NCBI GenBank assembly: GCA_905178155.1
Contig: CAJINV010000027.1
Location: 272,656-336,655 of the forward strand
Direction: 5' to 3'
Origin: Amoebophrya sp. A120
Taxonomy: Eukaryota > Sar > Dinophyceae > Syndiniales > Amoebophryaceae
Length of the DNA stretch: 64,000 nt
Part shown: positions 20,301 through 29,423 of the stretch, in pieces
Numbering within the stretch: the first letter of the stretch is position 1
How the letters are laid out: each line of letters starts with the position of its first letter
Position numbers and translations under genes: made by a program
Notes under the pieces: generated by a model
Database searches by the model: none
Seen by the model: only the letters and a program-made list of their open reading frames with translations
Told to the model about the DNA's origin: nothing

Positions 20301-23300
20301 GGATCAGGCCAGCGCTACAACCATCTCCAAAGAAGAGTTCGACAAAATCAACTTTGTAACCACGGGCCCGAAAGAAATCACCGCAGAGCTTCCGATGGAG
20401 TGGCCCGACTTTATCGTGAAGAAAAATCTCCCCCGCTTTATTGCTCTGAAAGGAAATTATCTCTCATGCTGGAATTCTGTACGCAGGTCAGTATTGCATT
20501 GCTAGAAGGCAAGAAGGAGATTCACCCTTGGCCGTTTTGGCAGGCAATTTGTAATGCTATTCCGGGCAATGTAGTGCCCGCCTGCCAAGCGGAATACGCA
20601 ACGCGTTTCCGTGCCAGACAGCAATACAGTTCGAACCTCCCCTCATCTCCCAGCACCACGGCAACTTGGTTTATTGCGATCACAAATCGTGCTTTCTACG
20701 AATTTCGTTTCAGTGTGGGCTGGGGACGACAGGTTTTTTCGCTTCGACACACTTCCTATCAACTGTAAAAATGTCTGGGTCTGGAAGATTCTGACACTTG
20801 TCATGCACGTTTTGCACTAGCCATGATGTCTGTAATGCATACCCTAGCAATACAGATTTTTTGAGGGCTTCTTGATGCGTATTCCGCATGACAAATGCCT
20901 TCTCAGCGTAGCAAAAATTGCATTCCCTTTTCTACTCATGCAATACAGATTTTTTTGGAGGCCAAACGCAGCATCACAAGTTCTATTCTTTCCAGACCCA
21001 GACATTTTTGCATTTGATACTTCCTGCGGAAACTCGACTCGGGGACGGGAAACGATGATATCAAATGCAAATATGTCTGGGTCTGGAAGATTACAGACTT
21101 GGCATGCGCATTTTGCATGATCCATGATGTCTGTGACGCATGCCGTAGGATCGCAGATTCTGTGAGGGCTTATTGATACCTATACCGCATGAGAAATGCC
21201 CTTCCGCATGGCAAAAACGGAACTCCTCTTGCTCCCCACACTAAGCAGATTTTTGTAGAATCCAAAGGCAGCAGCATCACAAGTTGCAACCTTCCAGACC
21301 CAGACATATTTGCACTCGATAGATGACGGCAAGGTGCAACTGTCGGAGCTCCAAGACTACCTGGTGGACTTGAACGGCGTTCCCCAGCCTGGCATGTCGC
21401 TGGGCTCCGTAGCAAACGCGATCCCGTATACGCCGGCTTCGCCTCTGGCTTTAGTTGGCCTGGCGGCGGGCGGCGGGGCTGCTTTCAGCAGAGTATTTTC
21501 AAGTAAACCGAGCCGGAAGCCGATCCCACTCTCGCCGAAAGCGCGGAGGGAGCGCGCGGCGCAACAAGCGGAGGCCGAGGCCACAGAAAGCGACGATGTT
21601 GGCAATGATGCTGGTACAACTCCAGCAGGAGACGCCCTCCAGTACCGATACGGCCATCTGCCGCCACCAACAGTAGTCGGACCAGCGCCCGCACCCTGGG
21701 TACCGCCGAGACCCGTGCCCTACGTCAAGCCCCCCGTGCCGGTGAAACAGACCCCCGCTCCGTCCCCCGAGAACCATCGAAAAGGCGGTCGCAGCCGGTC
21801 GATATTCAATATCCTGGGTAAAAACGTTCCCACCTTAGGGTCAAGAGGGGGATTTGGCTACACAAACCAACGAGCCTTGTGTGTTGCGCATGACAAGTTC
21901 CGGCCCGTGGTGCACCACCCGTGTTTAGCTAGTGCAGCTGCATGAGAAATGCATCAGCTCAAGCTCCTTCTACTGTGACAAAGGCTAACCCCAAAAAACC
22001 CCTACAACATGCCTGTCATGCCGCTCCACATGAGACACGTTACCGTTGCAGTTGTACAGATTTGCATTCTACCTTCCCTGCGTGACAGCCATCTGCGGCC
22101 GTTTGCAAAGGGGGAGGCAAAGTGTGCCGCACTTCTGTTTAGCATGACAACTCTAGGGTGGGGACGTTTTTACTCACGATATATAAGGAAGGGACGGACA
22201 TCCACACTGGAAATAGGTTGATAGCCTGCTCAGATGTTACAGTAACAGTCTTCAATGCTACAATAAAGTCTTAGTTTTGTCCTGCATGATCACCAGCATG
22301 AGTACTAACATGCAGAGACTTGCGCTTTTCGCAATACAAATTTCGTCGAATGCTGCTTCGGTTCGGCGTTCCAGACGTTGTCATGCGCCTTTCTGTGATG
22401 GCGGACCAGAGCACGCAGTTTTTGCATCACAAATTGCAGGGAATTGTATGGATGTACTTTTCTCGTGGGTAGCGAACAACTCAGCACAGACGGCACAGAA
22501 GCAGAAGAGACGATCAGCCACGAGAGAGACGCTCGCGGGCAGCGAGCAACTCAGCACCGGAGAAGAAGAGACGGCGCAGACGTAGCGGGAATACCAAGTT
22601 TAGCTTCCTCGAGGACGGAGCCGTGGAACCAGCCCGGGTATTCCAGGAACCCACCCTCGCGTCCCGTGCGCCGTTCGGCGAAGAGGCACGGCATGGGGAC
22701 CACGGCACGGAACACGCCGTTTCCACCGCTGGCAACGAACCTAGGGAGGGCGCCGACGCGAACGGGCTCAACGTCTATCCAGTGCAAATTTTAGTGGATC
22801 TGGAAAAATGGTACGTGGATTGCTTGTCTTGTATTCCCGTATTAAATCTGTGTTGCATGATGACTAAGAAAAGCGCCGCGGCCGTTTGTGTCATATGAAA
22901 ATACAGTTTGTAATGCGCACTATGCATGAAAAAACACTTGAAATATTCGTCATGCCTGGCTTCACTAGGAAGGCTATTCAATTATGCCCACGCAGAATCA
23001 CCAGTTTCCAGACCCAGACATATTTGCAAGGCATACCGCCGCAGACGAGCAGACGGAGGACGGCAGTACGGTGGAAGGAAGTACGGCGGATGGGAGTACG
23101 GTGGAACCGGACGGGCCCAACGATGGCGCAGACGAGCAGCCGGTGGAGGGAGGTACGGTGGAGCCGGACGGGCGTAATGACGGCGCAGACGAGCAGCCGG
23201 TGGAGGGAGGTACGGTGGAACCGGACGGGCGTAATGACGGCGCAGACGAGCAGCCGGTGGAGGGCGGTACGGTGGAACCGGACGGACGCATCGACAGCGC

Positions 23301-23646
23301 TGGCGAGCAGACGGTGGAAGGAAGTACGGTGGAACCGGACGACGGCCCAAGCGAGCAGACGGTGGAAGGAAGTACGTTGGAGCCGGACGGGCCCCGCGAC
23401 GGTGCAAACGAGCGAGCGGTGGAAGGAACTTCGGTGGAGCCGGAACGCAGCAATCTGCGTGGCGGGCTAGCGCAGGGAGCGAGGAAACGAAACGACCACG
23501 TGCGGCAAACGGAGCCATCAGTGGGTGGACTGCAGCTGGTGAGCATCCCGTGGAGCAACGCGTACTACGAGTGGTTAGTGGTTGGTGTGCTCTTGCTACC
23601 GTTCCTCTACTGGCTCCGGGCTGTGTGGTGGCGGCGCCGGCAGTAG
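14353..23646 (+). CDS. Secreted/membrane multi-EF-hand protein with acidic repeats and C-terminal anchor
   Basis: After intron removal, one frame runs from ATG 14353 to TAG 23644-23646. The N terminus has a signal-like hydrophobic stretch (FLMRLCCLCKFAIA). Loops with EF-hand spacing follow: DFDGDGAFGLSE, DLDENNHYSHTE, DTDTDGWYSFHE, DMDGDGELSHYE, DLDGDKKISSNE, DFNGDGSLTAEE, DFDGDGHLSQKE (split by introns at 17394-17970), DFNGDGKLENSE, and several decayed ones. Then come a Pro-rich linker (about 21660-21780), an Arg-rich and acidic segment, six to seven repeats of about 22 residues around DGADEQPVEGGTVEPDGR (23041-23430), and a C-terminal membrane segment (WLVVGVLLLPFLYWL) with an Arg-rich tail. 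Exons by eye: 14353-14601, 15335-15584, 16252-16882, 17094-17393, 17971-18008, 18439-18488, 18766-18945, 19280-19336, 19558-19595, 19795-19847, 20173-20411, 21025-21058, 21327-21809, about 22474-22776, 23041-23646. I infer calcium buffering or sensing in the secretory pathway or at the surface. CREC proteins share the multi-EF layout but are shorter and end in HDEL. Confidence 0.75.
14602..15334. other. Probable GT-AG intron 1 of the EF-hand gene
   Basis: Donor ACC|GTGAGATT and acceptor CGCCAG|ATGCCG give phase-0 joining of ..YEYET to MPGDVPNREQ. No TIRs found. If wrong, the second exon could instead start at ATG 15335. Confidence 0.5.
15585..16251. other. Probable GT-AG intron 2 of the EF-hand gene, with a short internal repeat
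   Basis: Donor GGCG|GTGAGC and acceptor GACAAAG|AC restore the frame (..KDQGD AAKVVYPDQ). The intron holds degenerate direct repeats of GGGCGGCGGCTCTGG / GGGCGGCGGTCCTGG near 15908, 16050 and 16088. Confidence 0.5.
16883..17093. mobile_element. Introner, family D
   Basis: Left ATCGTGAGAAAAAACTGTCT, right AGAACGTGTTTTCGTACGAT, extended by CAGTCTC/TCTGAGAC. It cuts between an EF loop (DLDGDKKISSNE) and the next helix. Confidence 0.85.
17396..17653. mobile_element. Introner, family A, abutting a family-B introner
   Basis: Left TATGGAATGTAAACAGGTCT, right CCCAGACGTATTTGCAGCGC. The TSD CGGT overlaps the first base of the adjoining family-B element, so this copy landed on the B element's edge. 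Confidence 0.88.
17657..17964. mobile_element. Introner, family B, second half of a compound intron
   Basis: Left TATCCTGTTGAACAACGTAC, right GGACGTGTGTTTTCACAGGAT. It is spliced with the family-A copy to its left. Together they interrupt codon GGN of the EF loop DFDGDGHLSQKE. Confidence 0.85.
18009..18433. mobile_element. Introner, family I
   Basis: Left TATCAAAAAGACAAGCGCCC, right GGGCACTCTTTTCATTTTCA, extended by CACCAC/GTGGTG. Removal joins EIALLTF to EQQDPDDFDP. Confidence 0.82.
18489..18765. mobile_element. Introner, family B
   Basis: Left TATCTTGACTAAAAATGTCC, right GGACGTTTTTAGACGGGATA. The TSD is approximately AAGAG/AGAAG. Confidence 0.85.
18946..19275. mobile_element. Introner, family F
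   Basis: Left TTATCAAACTGAAAAGTGCC, right GCAATTTTCAGTTTGATAAT. The TSD is TCCG (18942-18945 and 19276-19279). Removal joins DAMFPS to DNAHMLDFNGDG. Confidence 0.88.
19337..19552. mobile_element. Introner, family E
   Basis: Left TATCCAAAAAGAAC, right GTTCTTTTCTTGGATA. The flanks are ATTGC/ATTAC. Confidence 0.85.
19596..19790. mobile_element. Introner, family E, variant
   Basis: Left TTATCCAAGGAAAAAAGGGT, right ACACTTTTTTCTTCGCATA. The TSD is CGG. Removal gives NGKAVDLELLQDQ. Confidence 0.8.
19848..20166. mobile_element. Introner, family C
   Basis: Left TATTGCAAGGAAAACGCCCA, right GGGGGGATTTTTCCTTTTGA. The TSD is TTGCGG (19842-19847 and 20167-20172). Confidence 0.88.
20412..20750. mobile_element. 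Introner, D-like, abutting a family-A introner
   Basis: Left TATCGTGAAGAAAAATCTCC, right GACAGGTTTTTTCGCTTCGA. The TSD is ACTT (20408-20411 and 20751-20754). Only six bases separate it from the family-A copy at 20757. Confidence 0.78.
20757..21019. mobile_element. Introner, family A
   Basis: Left TATCAACTGTAAAAATGTCT, right AGACATTTTTGCATTTGATA. The TSD is CTTCC (20752-20756 and 21020-21024). Confidence 0.9.
21059..21321. mobile_element. Introner, family A
   Basis: Left TATCAAATGCAAATATGTCT, right AGACATATTTGCACTCGATA. The TSD is GATGA (21054-21058 and 21322-21326). Only a 34-bp exon separates it from the previous family-A copy. Confidence 0.92.
21810..22191. mobile_element. Introner, family B
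   Basis: Left TATCCTGGGTAAAAACGTTC, right GGGACGTTTTTACTCACGATA. It is followed directly by an H-like element with no recognisable exon between. Confidence 0.85.
22192..22473. mobile_element. Probable H-like introner, back-to-back with a family-B copy
   Basis: AAGGAAGGGACGGACATCCA on the left is mirrored by TGGATGTACTTTTCTCGTGG on the right. The ends are diverged and the TSD is not clear, so the start of the next exon is approximate. Confidence 0.55.
22777..23035. mobile_element. Introner, family A
   Basis: Left TATCCAGTGCAAATTTTAGT, right CCCAGACATATTTGCAAGGC. The 5-bp flanks ACGTC/CCGCC have decayed, but removal keeps the frame (..NGLNV ADEQTEDGS). Confidence 0.82.
23041..23430. repeat. 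66-bp coding tandem repeat
   Basis: Six to seven units, the central ones nearly identical (GACGAGCAGCCGGTGGAGGG, then GGTACGGTGGAACCGGACGG), encode about 22 residues each. The unit is a multiple of three and divergence is mostly silent or conservative in the acidic frame. That supports this frame over the Arg-rich alternatives. Confidence 0.85.
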
Positions 23647-25480
23647 CGGTGTAAGAGTCTCTACGGGGGAAAGTAGTGATTCTGGATTTATTGATCCGGA
23701 GTTCTGTTGAATATTCTTTGACATCTATTTTTTTTGCTACAGTACACATTATAACAAGGATTGAGCGACTCCATCAATCAGGAGTAAAGGGAAAAAAAGT
23801 TCAGATAATCTTACTGTTACTCATCTCAGCGTGCACAAGTATTTACAAAAAAAAGTTGCAGATTTTATAGGCCCGGCAAACGATAAAAGCGAAAGTGGGC
23901 ATGTATTTTTTAATCGCTGTGCCGGCCAAAGTGCCACACGGTAAGTATTTCAATGCGATCTAACTAATGATTTCCTTGCCGTTTTTCAGAACAAATAAGT
24001 TTGACGAAGAATTTTGTTGCAATAATTTGATTTTTCCCTACCAAAGACGACCAAACATTGAACTTTCGACGCCGTAGAAAATATAATTCCGTCGTACGGA
24101 TTCGGATACATACGGAAACGAAGTGTCTATCCTATTCAAGAGATGAGTCCGCGCCACCTCCTAACCTACTGAAGAGGAACAACATGGTAACAACATAAAT
24201 GTTGTTTGTCATGCTGTGATGAGCTGCTGATAAATTTGAGACAGTTGTTGCTTTCGCTAGCATGGCAGACTTCCAGTGTACAAAATCCTACCGGGGTTTT
24301 CGATAGAGGAACGTGCTGCAAGTCAGCAACCACGATGCGCCGGCGTTCTGATGCGAGCCCCGATAGCTTCTGCCGGAGCTCCTTCGGGATTTTTGTCGCG
24401 GGCTGGGGGGCTGCAACAAAGCTACCCTTTGTCTCATGTAGTAGTCATCTAGTCGAGCAAAATTGTAACGCCTTTTTATCTAAAATGGCAAAGCAACCGC
24501 TGGTCAGGAGACCTTTAAAAACCAATTTTTACAACTAGAAACCAGCAAAAAGGATAGCGAAAAGAAAGAAGCATAGGCGGAAATTCGTCTACAGCACGGC
24601 TCGACGACGCTCTGCATTTAGTTATAATCCGACCTGGCGAAATACACTTTTCACAAAACTTCATTCTTTAATTTTTTCCTTGTGTTGGAAGCATTTTCTC
24701 AGCATAAAGTAGAACGCGTAGCCGGCGCTTCGCAACAGCGATTGACCCGTTGGTGAAATATAGTGCTCTCCGACGGGTTTGCGCTTTAATTACCTGAGCG
24801 ATTTTGCTCGTGTAGATTTACAGGTATAAAATATAGGACGATTGACTGATCGGGAAAAAATAAGCATTAAGACGCGAAAGTCGCGCATAACCAAAAGCTG
24901 CACCCTGCCTCCACCTTTTTGTGCTCTGACCCAGTTTACATCTGCCTAATTTTTAACATGATGCTCTGCCCACCCGTGTAGCTGACCACCTTTTTTTTTT
25001 GAAGCTGCTTATTTCTAGCTGAAACCAAGCGGCTCACTTACTTCTGATAAACGAATAAACGATTCTTTATGATCCTGGTTTTTTTCTTTCTTTAGCACAA
25101 CAGACTTGGGCTGAAGATGTCCACCTGCTAGAAATTGCTAGTGAAGCTGCAACCTTTTAGTTTTACTATTGGTAAATGCGTCGCCTGGTATCTTTAACGA
25201 GTGAAGAACAGGAACGATAGAGCTTTTCGGCTCACAGGACAACTGGCGCTCCGGCCAAACATCGCGATGCAACGAGCTCCATAGCAGGGCAATAGGCCCG
25301 ATCTTGGGGCGAGCGAGAAGTAGTTTTCTGAAATTTTCCATACGATTTAAAGCGAAACGAGACCTGTCCACGCCAATTCCAAGCAAGCATCTGAAGCTGC
25401 TCGTAGCTTATTCAAACACCCAAGAAAACGTGTAAGTGTATCGGACAGAGCTATAAAAATCGACGACTTTTTTTTTTAAG
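23647..25480. other. Intergenic, lower GC; no gene seen
   Basis: AT-richer than the flanking genes, with T- and A-runs and no frame longer than about 110 codons that carries a motif. A minus frame at 25138-25386 and a plus frame at 24206-24538 look random. It is probably the 3' UTR plus an intergenic spacer. Confidence 0.5.
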
Positions 25481-26007
25481 CATGGGTTGCACGTTCAAAT
25501 TTCGCAATGTACCCTAGCCGATTGTAAATTTCGCCGCGCCGGCCACTTTTAGACGCACCCTTGTACAACAATGTAGACGAGTGAATGAACTGCATCGACC
25601 CGTTTGTGTCACTCCACAAGCTGTTGCACAGGACACCTTTATCTCGTACTACAAACATGCTGGCGATACGAATGTACTGCAAAAATGCACACCTGTATAT
25701 ACTTGCTAAGCAGCGGTGCCTCTTGGCAAGAAGCCGCTATTACAGTCAGCACTCTGGCGCTTTACTGAGAAGCTTTTTGATGAAAAACAAGAATTCGTGT
25801 TCCCCAATGTACGCATTTGTGTCATCACCGTGGGCATGGCAAGGGTGATACATTTTGAAGTATCTACACTACATGAACCATCCGCCAGATGTTCCGTGGT
25901 TTCCATGCTTCCAACGCGTTCACACTGCAACGAGCGAAGCACCCTAGTGCGGCTGGAATCACATTTGAATTTCCACATTGACTCTGACATTTTATCCTGA
26001 CAAAACC

Positions 26008-28764
26008 ATGCTCCTGTCATTCCGGTTGCCCGTTACGCACACTATGCGAAGGCCCTGTGTCCTGCGCCCGCTGCGATTTTGCGTGCCCTCCCTTCCTGCT
26101 AGAACGCAAGCCCGATTGGTGTTCGATGATCCGTGCTACCGGCGCCAAAACGAAGAGGATTGGACAAACGGCTCGAAGCAAACCGTCCATGCGAATGAGT
26201 GGCGAGATGCCGCCGGTGCTCCACTGAATAAGCAAGAGGCGAAGATGAGGCAGAAAACTGCGGTCCTCGCCACCGTGCCTGCCAGCGATACAGCGGTGGT
26301 TCACGATGTGCAGGTATCAACGACCAAATGAGTCTGTGGAAATGGAAAGTCCCCTTAGTAGAGTAAAGAGACAGGTATACCTTGCGTGAAAACGATTTAG
26401 AAGTGTGGTTGGAGCAATGCGAAATCCTATTGCCACATGAGAACCAGTCACGACCCTTTCCACCTGCTGGACATTTTTTTCCATACCAGCAGGCCCTGAA
26501 GCACTGTCTGCACGTGCTGTATACCAACGGCGAAAAGTTTCTAGACAGCGGTATGATGATGAAAAACTCTGCCCACATGCAAAAAACGCATTTTGCATAT
26601 GCAAATGAGCTGCCGTGCAGTGCCGAAACCAAAGAGACAATCGTGCCAAAAATGCCATGTGGGCAAAGTTTTTCCTACTACTGAAGACGGCGGGTACCAC
26701 AAGCCGATGCTAAATGCGGACAAGCTTTTCAAGTTTTGCGTCAAGGTCGAAATTGCGTTCCTCGTCACGAACCTGTGCCTGCAAACGCCCTTGCTGTTCG
26801 AGGTATTGATGATATCGAACAGAAGAGTACACCTGTACCACAAAGAAAATCGAATTTGTGTTGCTAAATTGACGTTACTGGAAAGTCTGTAATGCGGAGA
26901 CCACACAAGAAAACATTTTCCTTTGTGCAAAATGCAGTTTGTAATGCGTTCTGACGGTTGGAAAGAGGTATGGCAAAAACTCTGTCATGCTCTGCAGCCC
27001 AGAAGGGTTTTTTGCCAAACAAAAAACAGCATGTCAAATTTATTTCTTTTCTGGTGTGGGTGTACTTTTTTGGGGAATAGATGAATGCGCATCTCCAGTA
27101 CGCGTCGCTCGCACTCGCCTGGTGGGCTGCGGTCTATGTTATCAAAGTGAAGATAGCCCTCGTCCCATATTCAGATGGAAATTTCTGTTGCTGGATCGCT
27201 CTGAACAAATTGGGGCTGTTTTCCAGCAGGCAAGACAAGGATGATTTTTGACCAGAAATGAGCGTCACAAATTTCCGTTTTGATTATGGGGCGGGGGAAT
27301 TTTAGCTCGAGATACATGTTGGCTTAGACCTGGCCAAGTACCCTGGCTGGGTGGTATGCGGCACGACAACCGCACTCCAACTCCCGATATCCTGAGTAAA
27401 AACGTACCCACACCAGAGTCAGGATGAGGATTTTGCAACACAAACCTAGGAGTTTTGTGAGTCACGCATGACAAGTTGCACTATGCAGTGTAGTGCTGAT
27501 TAGCAAGTGCAGCCGCATCACAGATTCACCTGCTCATCCCGTTCACAGCATCACAAATTGCAAAACACAATTCGAAATAGCTCTCATGGGGATGCGCATT
27601 ACAAGTCTTCCTGTCTTTGCAAATCTGCATTACAACTCTGGTGTGGGTACGTTTTTACTCAGGATACCCGACTGCAAGGTGGTATCCACGAAGCGCGACC
27701 GCAAGTTTGGTCTTCGCTCTCGGGGTATACATTGCAAATACGTCTGGGTCTGAAAGGATGCGAAGTGTGTCATGCTCGTCTGGCATGCCTGAAGAGTTTG
27801 TGATGCACGTTCAAGAAGAGGTCCTTTTGCTCGTCATGCAAAAACGCAGTTTGTCATGCGTCGGAAAACGCAAAATGAAGCCGCGCAAATATTTCTCATG
27901 CTTGGCTGTGCATTACAGAGCATTCAGTATTCACAAGTCAGCATTACATCTTTCCAGACCCAGACATATTTGCATTGGATACGGAGCGATTGGGCTCTGC
28001 TGTACGGAAGCGAGCGTGCAACTTTCGTGTTATCCTGTGTAAAAACGTCCCCAGCCCATAGGTGTCATGCATATTTGCACCTGCAGAAATATCTGTAATG
28101 CGCATCCGCATGAGAAGAACTTGTAGTCGTGTTCTGAGATTTGTAATGCTGTAAACAGGACAAGCATGCATCTCCGTGGTGCGGCTGTCCTTGCTAAACA
28201 GCACTACACTAGTACAGATGGAACCCTCTCATGCGTAACTCCACGAAACTTGGACATTTGTGTTGCAGACTACTTGGCAACTTGACTACGGGGTGGGGCC
28301 GTTTTTGCTCAGGATACGGATGGACCGTGGATCAGCTACGGCGTCTTGCTGTCTGGCTACGGCGTGATGCTCCTCCTGGACTGTGCGTTCCACAAGTCGC
28401 TGATGCTGCCGTCTTGGCTCATTCGCTGTATCATATTGGGAATCATGTTTGCTCCCGATAGAGATTTCGGTTCTTATCTACCTAAAGCGAGTGATGTCGA
28501 CTGGGTATGGTTTGTCATGATGGAACCGAACCTCGCTCTATACATGCATGCGCCGGCGAGCTATCGCTTTACGTTTATCAAATACGGCAAACTTATCCTT
28601 TGCAAATATTTCTTCAGCTCTGGCGCATTGCAAAATTGCATCGTCGCTTCTGACAGAATATCCCCGCTCAGCAACACAAACTCAGTTTTCTGGGACTGCC
28701 CATGGTTCGCACATTGATACGCAGGAAGCTTCTCCTGAACGTCGCAGCAATTCTATCGCATTGA
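26008..28764 (+). CDS. Polytopic membrane protein of unknown family (5' end uncertain)
   Basis: Exons by eye: 26008-26313 (tentative), 26376-26550, 26687-26812, 27085-27139, 27320-27387, 27672-27725, 27987-28030, 28322-28575, about 28720-28764. The soluble N-terminal part contains EVWLEQCEILLPHENQSRPF and ALKHCLHVLYTNGEKFLDS. It is followed by four to six hydrophobic segments: VEIAFLVTNLCLQTPLLFEV, YASLALAWWAAVY, ASLVFALGAIGLCC, YGVLLSGYGVMLLLDCAF and LIRCIILGIMFA. Every joint between 26687 and 28575 keeps the frame after removing an introner plus one TSD. I recognise no family. Upstream plus frames at 25716-26000 and 25978-26331 look partly coding, but the joint at 26313/26376 does not restore the frame with a canonical intron, so the start is a guess. 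The last exon could instead end at 28804. Confidence 0.45.
26551..26686. other. GT-AG intron with introner-like inverted ends
   Basis: GTATGATGATGAAAAACTCT at the left and AAGTTTTTCCTACTACTGAAG at the right are inverted (AAAAACTCTGCCCACATG / CATGTGGGCAAAGTTTTT). The ends are GT..AG and give ..FLDSD GGYHKPML. It shows a TIR element with canonical splice sites. Confidence 0.75.
26813..27079. mobile_element. Introner, H-like
   Basis: Left TATCGAACAGAAGAGTACAC, right GTGTACTTTTTTGGGGAATA. The TSD is GATGA (26808-26812 and 27080-27084). Removal joins FEVLM to NAHLQYASLA. Confidence 0.85.
27140..27314. mobile_element. Introner, family C, short
   Basis: Left TATCAAAGTGAAGATAGCCC, right GGGGGAATTTTAGCTCGAGA. 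The duplicated flank is ATGT. Removal joins AVYV to GLDLAKYPGW. Confidence 0.8.
27388..27666. mobile_element. Introner, family B
   Basis: Left TATCCTGAGTAAAAACGTAC and right GGGTACGTTTTTACTCAGGATA are a nearly perfect inverted pair. The TSD is CCCGA (27383-27387 and 27667-27671). One of the youngest-looking copies. Confidence 0.93.
27726..27981. mobile_element. Introner, family A
   Basis: Left TATACATTGCAAATACGTCT, right AGACATATTTGCATTGGATA. The TSD is approximately CGGGG/CGGAG. Confidence 0.88.
28031..28316. mobile_element. Introner, family B
   Basis: Left TATCCTGTGTAAAAACGTCC, right GGGGCCGTTTTTGCTCAGGATA. Removal joins ASVQLSC to GPWISYGVLL in frame. Confidence 0.88.
28576..28719. mobile_element. 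Short introner-like element
   Basis: TATCAAATACGGCAAAC at the left is mirrored by GTTCGCACATTGATA at the right. The exact splice joint is uncertain. Confidence 0.6.
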
Positions 28765-28804
28765 AAATACTTCCCAGCCCAGAGTACAGAGGAAAGCCTC
28801 TGTG

Positions 28805-29423
28805 AGGTACAGAGGGGTTTTGCAGACGATATAAAGGGATTTGCATTTCGCATGACGTCTGGCGCTTCATTGTAGTCCAGTATTGAAAAACAGCCCTCGT
28901 CGTAGTCGTAGCAGTTCAGACTTCTTTTTAAAACTAGTACAGGCTTAAACTATTTCTGGGCTGGGAGGTTTTCACGGTGATCGGCCCTTTCACTGTCAGT
29001 CTCCTGTGCGAAAGGTAGGGCTCTCGGACACGATGGGGCTGAGCTGCTGCTGCAACAAAGAAACGCGGGTCGTGACCTGACGGATCCTACTTTGATATAG
29101 TGCGCAGAAAGACGACTAGCTCAAGCGAAGAAGAAGGAAAAGATGTGGCGCAAATTCTAATGCACTCGAAAAAAAAAGGAAAAAAAAAAAACTGTTTGGT
29201 GTACTGTGCGGCAACGGCCGAAAAAGCTTCGTTTCTTCATCGTATTTGTTCCCTTCTCAAAGCTTCGCAGCGGTAGTTGCAAGATCCAAGTGCTGGACCT
29301 AGCTCCACGTTTTTCGATTAAAACTACCTCAACACCCAATGTTCTGCCATCAACACGATCTACTTTCTCAGGATCAGCCCTGTAGTTTGTGGTACAAAGG
29401 AGAGGCGGCAAACCTCCGCAGTG
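28805..29423. other. Intergenic spacer
   Basis: No supported gene. It includes a poly-A run at 29167-29190. It probably holds the promoter of the glycosyltransferase-like gene. Confidence 0.5.

Noticed and set aside
24140-24170. Possible hammerhead-ribozyme core (GATGAGTCC)
   Set aside because: The required CUGAUGA context and the partner GAAA stem are missing.
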